Below are positions 29,167-36,875 of a stretch of DNA of 36,960 bases, one piece after another. A model generated the notes under the pieces. It had not been told where the DNA came from. It saw only the letters and a program-made list of their open reading frames with translations, and did no database searches. The position numbers and the translations under genes were made by a program. Where the stretch lies: the NCBI GenBank assembly GCA_011525945.1, contig WYBJ01000182.1, forward strand, positions 1-36,960, written 5' to 3'. How positions within the stretch are numbered: the first letter of the stretch is position 1; the number at the start of each line of letters is the position of its first letter. The DNA is from Burkholderiaceae bacterium (lineage in GTDB: Bacteria > Pseudomonadota > Gammaproteobacteria > Burkholderiales > WYBJ01).

Positions 29167-29183
29167 CGCTAGTCATTTACTCG

Positions 29184-29188
29184 AGGAG
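29184..29188 (+). promoter_or_regulatory. Ribosome binding site deciding the start of the PEP-CTERM gene
   Basis: AGGAG ends 9 nt before ATG 29198. The in-frame ATG at 29189 directly abuts the AGGAG and the one at 29150 overlaps the giant gene, so 29198 is preferred. Confidence 0.7.
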
Positions 29189-29197
29189 ATGAGTGCG

Positions 29198-29809
29198 ATG
29201 AACCCATCCAGATTCGTACGGCTGTCAGGGCAGATGATGCTGTGCTTGATGGCTTGGATGGGGCTCGGGGCGAACGCCGAGGTGTTCTATGGCGGGGACA
29301 CCAAGGGACTGCCCGGCGAGCCCGTAAATCTCACCGTCAATGCACGCGCCGGAACGGTACTGGAAGGAATCGATATCGTGCCGGAGCTCGCTCCCGTCGC
29401 CGGCATCCTCGACTTCGTTTCCTTCGCCACGGCGCCCGGATTGATCGACGGTGGATCGCCGTTTTGTTTCAACAATGCGTGCTCGGTGTTCTACCTGGAT
29501 GCCGAAGGAAACGGAAAGACGTTCGACGCCGACACCTTGCTTGCGACGATGCGATTCAACATCGCTCCGGCTGCACCGGTGGGGGTCGTGGATTTCGATC
29601 CCGGTGTTGTAGTTGGCGTCGACATCCTGCCGATTCCCGGCGGCCAGCAATTCGAAGTACTCGCGATTCCGGAGCCTTCGAATTGGATTCTCATGCTGGC
29701 CGGGCTCGCTGTCGTGGCGCTTGCCGCGCCGCGTTGCCGCAGCGCGCGTGCGAGTTTCAGCGCGAGGCGCGCGGCGATTCTGCGCGCGCGCATCGGCGGC
29801 GAGCGCTGA
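29198..29809 (+). CDS. Cohesin-like PEP-CTERM surface protein
   Basis: This 203-residue protein starts at ATG 29198. A signal peptide (SGQMMLCLMAWMGLGANA, cut before EVFYGG) precedes one beta-sandwich of about 130 residues: GGDTKGLPGEPVNLTVNARA, then LEGIDIVPELAPVAGILDFV, then FDADTLLATMRFNIAPAAPV. The order 'G-x-x-G-x-x-V-x-L-x-V ... L-x-x-F-x-x-V ... L-x-x-x-x-F-x-I' is cohesin-like. A Cys pair (FCFNNAC) may form a disulfide. The C-terminus is a PEP-CTERM signal: PEP followed by SNWILMLAGLAVVALAAP and an Arg-rich tail that is longer than usual (about 25 residues). Such signals are cut by an exosortase, which is not in this window. The gene lies 31 bp after the dockerin-ended giant gene on the same strand, so the two are probably co-expressed partners. 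PEP-CTERM is firm; cohesin assignment is probable. Confidence 0.88.
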   Translation: MNPSRFVRLSGQMMLCLMAWMGLGANAEVFYGGDTKGLPGEPVNLTVNARAGTVLEGIDIVPELAPVAGILDFVSFATAPGLIDGGSPFCFNNACSVFYLDAEGNGKTFDADTLLATMRFNIAPAAPVGVVDFDPGVVVGVDILPIPGGQQFEVLAIPEPSNWILMLAGLAVVALAAPRCRSARASFSARRAAILRARIGGER

Positions 29810-29820
29810 CGCGCCGCTTG

Positions 29821-29847
29821 GTCTGCGATCTATCGCTTCTCGCAGAT
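29821..29847. terminator. Possible bidirectional hairpin between convergent genes
   Basis: TCTGCGA (29822-29828) pairs with TCGCAGA (29840-29846) around an 11-nt loop, with a G-T closing pair outside. It lies 12 bp after the PEP-CTERM stop and 16 bp from the end of the convergent small gene. The stem is short and lacks a T-run, so this is tentative. Confidence 0.3.
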
Positions 29848-29862
29848 GACTCGGGCGCGTTG

Positions 29863-30096
29863 TTACCGAGCCGCTGAAGGCCGACGTTTGGATGCACGCG
29901 AAGGAGCGGGTTTGCGCGTCTGGGCGCGCCCGGCGAGACTCCCGGGCTGCACGGCGCTAGGCGCATCGCTGGCGGGAAACGTCAGATCGTTGGCCACGTC
30001 GATGAGCCAATCCTGGTGTTCGACGACATCAGGTTTCACGGCGGGGGCGACGGCTTCCGACCCGCTGCGACTGCGAATGAGAGTCTGATCGTTCAC
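29863..30096 (-). CDS. Small protein of unknown function downstream of nuoN
   Basis: This 77-residue ORF starts with GTG (complement of 30094-30096). A strong Shine-Dalgarno, CAGGAG, ends 8 nt upstream, which is the main reason to call it real. The protein begins MNDQTLIRSRSGSEAVAPAV, has a short possibly helical segment (VVEHQDWLIDVANDLTFP) and a Pro/Ala/Arg/Lys-rich basic tail. There is no signal peptide or membrane span. I do not recognise the family. It follows nuoN on the same strand after a 241-bp gap that holds a hairpin, so it may be transcribed apart from the nuo genes. An overlapping + strand ORF has poorer composition and no RBS. Confidence 0.5.
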   Translation of the reverse strand: MNDQTLIRSRSGSEAVAPAVKPDVVEHQDWLIDVANDLTFPASDAPSAVQPGSLAGRAQTRKPAPSRASKRRPSAAR

Positions 30097-30302
30097 GGAA
30101 CTTTCTCCTGTTCAAATTGCGTCACCGCGCGCGCCACCGACACGTCTGCAAGACTTTCGTCGTGTGCGGGAAGCAGGGGAGTACCGATTTTCCGATCCGG
30201 TGCTTGTCGTCGAGACGAACGACCGGGGAATCGAACTCGCCCGCTTTTCCATCCCGCGGGTGCAGGCTTTAGTCGTGCACGAGCCTGTGCAGGAGATTGC
30301 GC

Positions 30303-30331
30303 CGCAATCCGCGTGCCTACAGCGGATTGCG
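30303..30331 (-). terminator. Hairpin just after nuoN
   Basis: GCAATCCGC (30304-30312) and GCGGATTGC (30322-30330), plus one more pair, form a perfect 10-bp stem with a 9-nt loop. It begins 6 bp past the nuoN stop on the minus strand. There is no T-run, so it may be a Rho-assisted terminator or a 3'-end protecting stem for the nuo transcript. Confidence 0.5.
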
Positions 30332-30337
30332 CGCGCG

Positions 30338-31861
30338 TCAGCGCGAGTACGCTTGCGCGCTCGCTGCCCGATGCGGCGCCGGTGCAACGCGTACAAGCGC
30401 GCTGCGCTCGGTCAAGTCCATCGTGGTCGCCCGCACCACGGCAACCAGAGGGCTCGGGAACACACCCAGCCCCAACAGCGCGACCGTCAGAAGAGCGAGC
30501 AGCACACAACCGGGCCATGGGGCCCGCCGTGCGGGCGCTATGGCTGCGGCGGGTTGCGCCGCCAGCATCACCACGATGATCCGCAGGTAGTAGTACAGGC
30601 CGATGACGCTGCCGATCACCAGCGCCCCGACCGGAACCCAAAGATTTTCGCTGACCCCAGAGGCGACGGCATAGAACTTGGCGATGAATCCCAACGTGAG
30701 CGGGATACCGGCGAGTGAAAGCAGCATCGCCGCGAATGCCAGCGCAAGCCAGGGGTGGCACCAGAACAGGCCTCGATAGTCGTCCTGCAGCGCGTCGGCG
30801 TCGCGCTCGGCGCCGGGTTGCGACAGAAGGGTCACGACGACGAAGGCGCCGAGTGTGGTGATGGCGTACATGGCGAGGTAGACGCTCACGGCCTCCACCG
30901 CGAGCGCGCCGCCCGCCAGCAGGGCGACCAGCGCGTAACCCAAGTGCGCGATCGAGGAGTAGGCGAGAATGCGCTTGACATTGTCTTGCAGCAAGGCAAG
31001 TACGTTTCCGGCAAGGATCGACAGCACCGCGACGGCGGCCAGGATCTGCATGACGTCCCGGGAAGCGAGTGCGCCGGCGCTAAGCACGTAGCGCAGCAGC
31101 AGTGCGAACACCGCACACTTCGACACCACGGCGAGAAACGCGGTGACGGGTGCGGGCGCGCCTTCGTAAACGTCCGGCGCCCACATGTGATACGGCGCCA
31201 GGGAAAGCTTGAAACCGATCCCGACGAGGATGAACGCGACCCCGCCGAGCCAATACAGGTCGCGCCCGCCGAACTCGGTCGCCACTCCCGCGACCGGTGC
31301 GGCAAAGCTCAGCGTTCCCGTCGCCGCGTAGACGAGCGCGATGCCGAACAGCAGGAACGACGACGCAACGCCGGACAGGACGAGGTACTTGATGCTCGCC
31401 TCCACTGGACGCTCGGCCAGGTGCGGATACGCGATCAGACCGAGGAACGAGATGCTCAGAGTCTCCACGCCGAGGAAGAACGCAGCGAAATGATCGGCGG
31501 TCACGGTGACGGCAGCGCCGAGTGTGGCGAGCAGCAGCAGCAGGTAGTACTCCTCGCGCGGGAGCGGGCCGCGCACCGCGAGGTAGGCATACGAGACCAC
31601 GCTCACGACGGCGGCGGCCGCGATCACGAGCACGAGGTAGAACAGCGCGTAGCCGTCGATGACGAGTAAGGTCGTGACCGGGCGCCCCGCCTGCGGTGTC
31701 GCAAGCAATGCCAGCGCGGCCAGTGCCGACACGAGCCCGATTGCGCTCACCCACGCCGCCATCGCATGGCTGCGCCGAGCCGCGATGAGCAACATCAGCG
31801 ACACGGCGGCCGCGCTCAAGACGAGGAGCGGCGCGAGCGCCTGGAAATCGGCGCTAGTCAT
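30338..31861 (-). CDS. nuoN: NADH-quinone oxidoreductase subunit N
   Basis: A 507-residue polytopic inner-membrane protein, one of the three antiporter-like proton-pumping subunits of complex I. It carries the discontinuous-helix segment SLAPYHMWAPDVYEGAPAPV with the preceding GFK lysine, the conserved Glu in FFLGVETLSI, and DNVKRILAYSSIAHLGYALV. Length fits the family (about 480-500), with a slightly long, non-conserved C-terminal tail rich in Ala and Arg. The start overlaps the end of nuoM by 4 nt (ATGA), so it is translationally coupled. It is the last nuo gene; a hairpin follows. Confidence 0.97.
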   Translation of the reverse strand: MTSADFQALAPLLVLSAAAVSLMLLIAARRSHAMAAWVSAIGLVSALAALALLATPQAGRPVTTLLVIDGYALFYLVLVIAAAAVVSVVSYAYLAVRGPLPREEYYLLLLLATLGAAVTVTADHFAAFFLGVETLSISFLGLIAYPHLAERPVEASIKYLVLSGVASSFLLFGIALVYAATGTLSFAAPVAGVATEFGGRDLYWLGGVAFILVGIGFKLSLAPYHMWAPDVYEGAPAPVTAFLAVVSKCAVFALLLRYVLSAGALASRDVMQILAAVAVLSILAGNVLALLQDNVKRILAYSSIAHLGYALVALLAGGALAVEAVSVYLAMYAITTLGAFVVVTLLSQPGAERDADALQDDYRGLFWCHPWLALAFAAMLLSLAGIPLTLGFIAKFYAVASGVSENLWVPVGALVIGSVIGLYYYLRIIVVMLAAQPAAAIAPARRAPWPGCVLLALLTVALLGLGVFPSPLVAVVRATTMDLTERSALVRVAPAPHRAASAQAYSR

Positions 31862-33399
31862 CGCGCTGACTCATTGACGATCCGGGCAGCGGTGCTTAGA
31901 CCGCTTGCCTCGGGATGCGCAATCGCACCGAGCGCGAGCCGCGGCGCCCGCGCTTGCTGCACGTTGGCCACGCCGCCGGCGGCCGCGTCGAGCACCGGTT
32001 GCGGATAGACGCCCAACCCGGCGATCACGATCACGAGCAAAGCCAGCACCGCGGTCTCGCGCGCGTTCAGATCGCGCACGTGGCGATCTGAACGCGGCGC
32101 GCCGTGCAATGCGCGCTGGATCAGGATGAGCGCATAGATCGCCGCGGTCACCAGGCCGAGCGCGGCCGCGGCGGTCATGACTCGGCTCTGCGCGAAAGTG
32201 CCGAGCAGGATCATGAATTCGCCGACGAAATTTCCCAGCCCGGGAAGCCCGAGCGAGGCGATGGCGAACACCATGGTGAGCGCGGCGAACCGCGGCATAT
32301 GCGCGGCCAACCCGCTCATGACGCGCAGATCGCGGGTGTGAATACGCTCCTGCAGGAATCCCACGATCATGAACAGCGCCCCGGTGCTCACCGCGTGCGC
32401 CACCATCTGCACGACCACGCCCTGCAGCGCGATCGTGTTCCAGGCGAACACACCCAACAGCACGAAACCCATATGGCTGACGCTCGAGTAGGCGACCAGG
32501 CGCTTCATGTCATCTTGCGCGAACGCGAGCAGCGCACCGTACAGGATGCTGATGACGCCGAGCGTCATGGCGACGGGCGCGAACGCCGCCGCGGCATCCG
32601 GAAACAACGGCAGCACGAAGCGCAGCAGCCCGTAGCCTCCGGTTTTCAGCAGTACCCCGGCCAGGATGACGCTGCCGGCGGTAGGCGCTTCGGTGTGCGC
32701 ATCGGGCAGCCAGCTATGGAACGGCACCGCCGGCAGCTTGACGGTGAAGGCGACGAAGAAACCCGCCATGATCCAGAATGCAACCGTCGGATCGAGCGCC
32801 TGGCCAAGCAGTTGGAAATAGTCGAAGGTCAGGATACCGCTGGCGCGCCAGTGCAACAGCACGAGCGTGAGAATCGAAACCAGCATCAGCAAGCCGCTGC
32901 CCTGCGTGAAGAGGAAGAACTTGATCGCCGCGTAGATGCGCCGCTCGTGTCCCCAGAGCCCGATGACGAGCGCCATCGGAACCAGCATGAGCTCCCAGAA
33001 GAAGAAGAACAGGAACAGATCCAGCGCGAGAAAGACGCCCAGTACGCCCGCCAGCGTGAGCAGCAGACTCAAGTGAAACAAGCCTACACGCTCGGTGATC
33101 TCGCGCCACGAGGTGATGACCGAGACGACACCGAGCCCGAGCGTCAACACGACGAGCACCAGACTCAGGCCGTCCAGGTCGAGGCGAAGCGCTATGCCGA
33201 GCTGCGGAATCCAGGGCAGGCTCAGGCTCGCGAGCCAGGGGTCACCACCGCCTTGCAAAGCGAGCGCGATAGCGAGGAAAAGATCGGCCGCGAGCGCGAC
33301 GATGGCGATGTAGCGCGGCGCATCGGCGTGCCAGCGCTGCGCACCCCAGGCAGCAAAGCCGCCGGCAACCGGCAGCAGGATGAGCCAGGCGAGCATCAT
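31858..33399 (-). CDS. nuoM: NADH-quinone oxidoreductase subunit M
   Basis: 513 residues starting MMLAWLILLPVAGG at ATG 33399. That codon overlaps the nuoL stop by 4 nt (ATGA); the frame continues upstream inside nuoL but with an Arg-rich shadow sequence, so the longer start is rejected. Antiporter-like subunit with FFFWELMLVPMALVIGLWG (conserved Glu), FTVKLPAVPFHSWLPDAHTE with APTAGSVILAGVLLKTGGYG, and DDMKRLVAYSSVSHMGFVLL. Proton translocation in the membrane arm. Ends by a 4-nt overlap with nuoN. Confidence 0.97.
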   Translation of the reverse strand: MMLAWLILLPVAGGFAAWGAQRWHADAPRYIAIVALAADLFLAIALALQGGGDPWLASLSLPWIPQLGIALRLDLDGLSLVLVVLTLGLGVVSVITSWREITERVGLFHLSLLLTLAGVLGVFLALDLFLFFFFWELMLVPMALVIGLWGHERRIYAAIKFFLFTQGSGLLMLVSILTLVLLHWRASGILTFDYFQLLGQALDPTVAFWIMAGFFVAFTVKLPAVPFHSWLPDAHTEAPTAGSVILAGVLLKTGGYGLLRFVLPLFPDAAAAFAPVAMTLGVISILYGALLAFAQDDMKRLVAYSSVSHMGFVLLGVFAWNTIALQGVVVQMVAHAVSTGALFMIVGFLQERIHTRDLRVMSGLAAHMPRFAALTMVFAIASLGLPGLGNFVGEFMILLGTFAQSRVMTAAAALGLVTAAIYALILIQRALHGAPRSDRHVRDLNARETAVLALLVIVIAGLGVYPQPVLDAAAGGVANVQQARAPRLALGAIAHPEASGLSTAARIVNESAR

Positions 33400-35279
33400 G
33401 TCAGCACCGCGATCGCGAGCGTGGCGACCGAGCCGGCCGCGAGCCAGCCCGCATAACGGCGCACACGCCCGTCCTGCGTTCGACTCATACCGGCATGGGC
33501 GAAGCGCGCGACATCGGCGACGAACGTGTAGATGGCGTCGATGAAATCGCGGCGGTTGATACGCGTGCACCACACGAACGGGCGCACGAGGAGGCGGTCA
33601 TAGAGCCAATCGAAGCCCCAACCCGAGAACCAGAATCGATGCAATGCGCGCGCCGCGGTGCTTCGCAGGAATCGCGCCGGTGCGGGCGAGCCGCGCAGAT
33701 AGACGCGGTAGGCGCAATAGACGGCGACGAGCGCGCCAGCGGCGGTGAGCGCGAGCAGCAGCGTCTGCATCGCACCGGCCGAGCCTTCGGTCATCGGCAG
33801 CACCGGCGCGAGGAAGCGAGCGAACGCTTGTATGTGCCCGAGTACGGCCGGCGTCTCGACAAAGCCCGCGAACAGTGACAGCAGCGCCAGAACGGTCAGC
33901 GGCAGCCCGACGCGCCAGCCGGTGGCGCCGCTCGGGGCGGTGCGCTGCTCGCCGTAGAAGACGACGAAGTAGGCGCGAAAAATGTAGAAAGCCGTGAGTA
34001 TCGCGCCTGCTAGGCCCACTGCCCACAGGATCGGGCCGCCCGGCTGGAACTTCCAGGCTTCCCACAAGATCATGTCCTTGCTGTAGAAGCCCGAAGTCAC
34101 GAACGGAAGCGCTGCCAGCGCCGCGGCGCCGGCGAGAAAGGTCCAGTGGGCAAGCGGCAGCTCGCGGCGCAGCCCGCCCATGCGAAAGATGTCGTGCTCG
34201 TCGGCCACGCGCAGCATCACCGCCCCGGCGGCGAGGAACAGCAGCGCCTTGAAAAACGCGTGTGTCATGAAATGGAAGAGCGCCGCGTTCCAGGCGCCCA
34301 CGCCGGCGGCGAGGAACATGTAGCCGATCTGGCTGATGGTGGAATAAGCAAGGATGCGCTTCAGATCATGCTGATTGAGCGCGCTGAACGCGGCGAGCAG
34401 CAGGGTCGCTGCGCCGATGATCGCGACCGCCAACTGCACGGCGGGCGCGAGCTGAAAAAGCACGTGCGTGCGCGCGAGCAGATAGACGCCCGCGGTCACC
34501 ATCGTTGCGGCATGAATCAGGGCCGACACGGGGGTCGGGCCGGCCATCGCATCGGGGAGCCACGTCTGCAGCGGAAGCTGCGCGGACTTGCCGAGCGCCC
34601 CCCCGAGCAGCAGCGCAGCGGCCAGCGTGGGCAGCGCCGCGCCCGCCGGCCACATGGCCTGCGCACGCTGCATGAGCGGCACGATATCGAGCGTGCCGAG
34701 CTCGGCGACAAGGAGGATGAGCCCGATGATCATCGCGGTATCGCCGATGCGGGTGACGACGAACGCCTTGCGCGCCGCGTAACCGTTGATCGGATCGCGG
34801 TACCAGAATCCGATCAAGAGGTAGCTGCACAAACCCACCCCCTCCCAGCCGAGATAGAGCAGCAACAGATTGTCGGCGAGCACCAGCAGCAGCATCGCGC
34901 CCACGAACAGGTTCATGTAGGCGAAGAAGCGGCTGTAGCCCTCGTCCCGGGCCATGAACTCGGTCGAGTAGAGATGGATGAGGAAGCTCACGAACGCGAC
35001 GACGGACATCATCAGAGCCGACAGCGCGTCGAGCCGTAGTGCAACCTGCGGGGTGAAATCGCTCACCCCGATCCAGGTCCACAACACCTGCCGGTACGGC
35101 ACGCTTTGCCCTGCGGTCAGAAACTCCCACGTGATCCAGAGCGCAAGCAGGGCCGAGATCCCCGTCGACACCAGCGCGACCGCGCTCACGCCACCCTTGG
35201 GCAAGCGCCCGCCCGTCACGAACAGCGACACGAAACCGGCAAGCGGCAGCGCGGGGACGAGCCAAAGGAGTGCGGCCAT
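33396..35279 (-). CDS. nuoL: NADH-quinone oxidoreductase subunit L
   Basis: 627 residues, normal for the distal antiporter-like subunit with its long lateral helix. Diagnostic segments are LLYLGWEGVGLCSYLLIGFW (conserved Glu), GKSAQLPLQTWLPDAMAGPT with the pumping Lys, PVSALIHAATMVTAGVYLLA, and HDLKRILAYSTISQIGYMFL. The C-terminal third, with the amphipathic lateral helix and a final TM anchor, is present. ATG 35279 is 3 bp after the nuoK stop; the stop overlaps nuoM by 4 nt. Confidence 0.98.
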   Translation of the reverse strand: MAALLWLVPALPLAGFVSLFVTGGRLPKGGVSAVALVSTGISALLALWITWEFLTAGQSVPYRQVLWTWIGVSDFTPQVALRLDALSALMMSVVAFVSFLIHLYSTEFMARDEGYSRFFAYMNLFVGAMLLLVLADNLLLLYLGWEGVGLCSYLLIGFWYRDPINGYAARKAFVVTRIGDTAMIIGLILLVAELGTLDIVPLMQRAQAMWPAGAALPTLAAALLLGGALGKSAQLPLQTWLPDAMAGPTPVSALIHAATMVTAGVYLLARTHVLFQLAPAVQLAVAIIGAATLLLAAFSALNQHDLKRILAYSTISQIGYMFLAAGVGAWNAALFHFMTHAFFKALLFLAAGAVMLRVADEHDIFRMGGLRRELPLAHWTFLAGAAALAALPFVTSGFYSKDMILWEAWKFQPGGPILWAVGLAGAILTAFYIFRAYFVVFYGEQRTAPSGATGWRVGLPLTVLALLSLFAGFVETPAVLGHIQAFARFLAPVLPMTEGSAGAMQTLLLALTAAGALVAVYCAYRVYLRGSPAPARFLRSTAARALHRFWFSGWGFDWLYDRLLVRPFVWCTRINRRDFIDAIYTFVADVARFAHAGMSRTQDGRVRRYAGWLAAGSVATLAIAVLT

Positions 35280-35282
35280 GTG

Positions 35283-35591
35283 TCAACCCTCGAGCAGCCT
35301 GGCTGCGTCGGCGTCAAGACTCCGCAGGTGCCGGTAGATCTGCAACAAGAGCGCGAGACCCACCGAGACCTCGGCCGCAGCGAGCGTGAGCACCAGCATG
35401 AACATGATCTGGCCATCGGCCTGACCCCAGCGCGCGCCCGCGGCGATGAACGCGAGCCCGGCCGCATTGAGCATCACTTCGATGCTCATCAGCATGAAGA
35501 TGAGGTTGCGCCGGATGAGCACGCCGGCGAGACCCAGCGCGAACAGCACCGTCGCGAGCAAGAGTACGTGATCGAGCGCGATGCCGGCCAT
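35283..35591 (-). CDS. nuoK: NADH-quinone oxidoreductase subunit K
   Basis: 102 residues with three membrane helices. The two buried glutamates of the proton path are in [14 protein letters not shown] and [14 protein letters not shown]. Length and layout are standard. It starts 2 bp after nuoJ and ends 3 bp before nuoL, so it is fully embedded in the operon. It works with NuoJ as the part of the membrane arm linking the quinone site to the antiporter subunits. Confidence 0.97.
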   Translation of the reverse strand: MAGIALDHVLLLATVLFALGLAGVLIRRNLIFMLMSIEVMLNAAGLAFIAAGARWGQADGQIMFMLVLTLAAAEVSVGLALLLQIYRHLRSLDADAARLLEG

Positions 35592-35593
35592 CG

Positions 35594-36094
35594 TCAGCGC
35601 TTTGCGGTGCGGCGCCCGAGGTGGTAGGCGGCGACCAGTGCGGCGAGCAGCAAGAGCGAGGCGAGCTCCACCGCCAGCAGGTAGGGACCGAACAGGCGCG
35701 CACCGACCTCGCCGGCTTCGATCGCGCGTCGTGCGCCCACTGCGCCAGCGCGATCGGCCATCAGCGCGTAGACGAGCTCCGCCAGCAATGCAAGCGCGAG
35801 GACCGCCGGGCCGAGCCAGTTGGCCGGATCGCCCCAGAACCGGGCCGAGACCGTCGCGTCCTCGCCCAGACCCAGCATCATCACCACGAATACGAACAGC
35901 ACGACGATGGCGCCGGCATAGACGATGGCCTCGAGTGCCGCCGCGAACGGCGCCCCCAACGTGTAGAAGATGACCGCGATCGCGAGCAGCGAGACCACGA
36001 GATAGAGCAGGGCGGGCACGGCGTGGGTGCGCGTGATCACCATGAAGGTGGCGGCGACCGCAATCGCGGCCGAGAGGTAGAAGACGGCGTTCAT
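35594..36094 (-). CDS. nuoJ: NADH-quinone oxidoreductase subunit J
   Basis: 166 residues with five predicted membrane helices. The conserved helix-3 segment [20 protein letters not shown], where a pi-bulge controls proton transfer, is clear. It is somewhat shorter than many NuoJ (about 184-200), with a compact C-terminal end [20 protein letters not shown]. The start overlaps the nuoI stop by 4 nt (ATGA) and the gene ends 2 bp before nuoK. Confidence 0.96.
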   Translation of the reverse strand: MNAVFYLSAAIAVAATFMVITRTHAVPALLYLVVSLLAIAVIFYTLGAPFAAALEAIVYAGAIVVLFVFVVMMLGLGEDATVSARFWGDPANWLGPAVLALALLAELVYALMADRAGAVGARRAIEAGEVGARLFGPYLLAVELASLLLLAALVAAYHLGRRTAKR

Positions 36095-36603
36095 GGCAGG
36101 AGACTCCGTATGTCGATCAGAGGATCCTCGGCCTGTGCCTCGCCTTTGTCCTTACCCGGAATGGCGAGCCCGCAGACGCGGTAGAAGTTGTAACCCGGAT
36201 ACTTGCCGCTACCGCTTATGAGCAGGTCTTCCTTCTCGTACACGAGGTTCGGCCGTTCGTATTCGCTCATCTCGAAGTCGGGGGTGAGCTGAATGGCGTA
36301 GGTGGGGCAGGCTTCCTCGCAGTAGCCGCAGAAGATGCAGCGCGAGAAGTTGATGCGAAAGTATTCGGGATACCAGCGCCCCTGCTCCTCGGTCTTCTGC
36401 AAGGAGATGCAGTCGACCGGACACGCCACCGCGCACAGATAGCACGACACGCAGCGCTCCGCTCCGTCCGGATCGCGCGAGAGGATGATGCGGCCGCGGA
36501 AGCGCGGCGCGAGGTAGGGTTGCTGTTCCGGGTAGAGAATAGTCTCGCGGCGCCGGAACAGGTGCAGGAACGTGAACCACAGGGTTCTTGCGACGCTCAA
36601 CAT
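36091..36603 (-). CDS. nuoI: NADH-quinone oxidoreductase subunit I (2x[4Fe-4S])
   Basis: 170 residues from ATG 36603, preceded by GAGG 5 nt upstream; a longer frame to 36654 has no family-like sequence. Two ferredoxin motifs are intact: [15 protein letters not shown] and [12 protein letters not shown], which ligate clusters N6a and N6b near the quinone site. The flanks [35 protein letters not shown] and [13 protein letters not shown] follow the E. coli-type NuoI closely, not the mitochondrial-like type usual in Betaproteobacteria. The gene is complete, but immediately upstream the sequence turns back on itself and no nuoH is found; see the inverted repeat. Confidence 0.96.
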   Translation of the reverse strand: MLSVARTLWFTFLHLFRRRETILYPEQQPYLAPRFRGRIILSRDPDGAERCVSCYLCAVACPVDCISLQKTEEQGRWYPEYFRINFSRCIFCGYCEEACPTYAIQLTPDFEMSEYERPNLVYEKEDLLISGSGKYPGYNFYRVCGLAIPGKDKGEAQAEDPLIDIRSLLP

Positions 36604-36748
36604 GATGGCCTCGCGCTCATCCGATCTGTCGCCAGGAGAGGCGCCACGATGCACGCATCCCGACTTGCGCCCGGGAGCCTGGCGTCTCCTCCCTCACCCC
36701 CAGCCCCTACCCAGCAGGAACCTGCCCGCCGCGCGGGCACACAACGCT

Positions 36749-36785
36749 CCCCTCTCCCGCCGGGAGAGGGGTTGGGGGTGAGGGA
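36749..36785. repeat. REP-like palindrome
   Basis: CCCCTCTCCC (36749-36758) and GGGAGAGGGG (36762-36771) form a perfect 10-bp stem with a 3-nt loop, followed by TTGGGGGTGAGGG. A degenerate mirror, CCCTCACCCCCAGCCCC, lies at 36692-36708. This matches the extragenic palindrome commonly seen in GC-rich proteobacteria ('ccctcacccc...gagagggg'). Confidence 0.7.
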
Positions 36786-36875
36786 AGAGGCGCCACGCGA
36801 GGTTCCAGGGCGCAAGTCGCGATGCGCCATCGTGGCGCCTCTCCTGGCGAGAGATCGGATGAGCGCGAGGCCATC

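Noticed and set aside
30093..30761. Minus-strand frame overlapping the end of nuoN
   Set aside because: Out-of-frame shadow of nuoN with no family features.
33400..33573. Extended N-terminus for NuoM
   Set aside because: It lies wholly inside nuoL in another frame and is Arg/His-rich; the ATGA overlap start at 33399 matches the family N-terminus.
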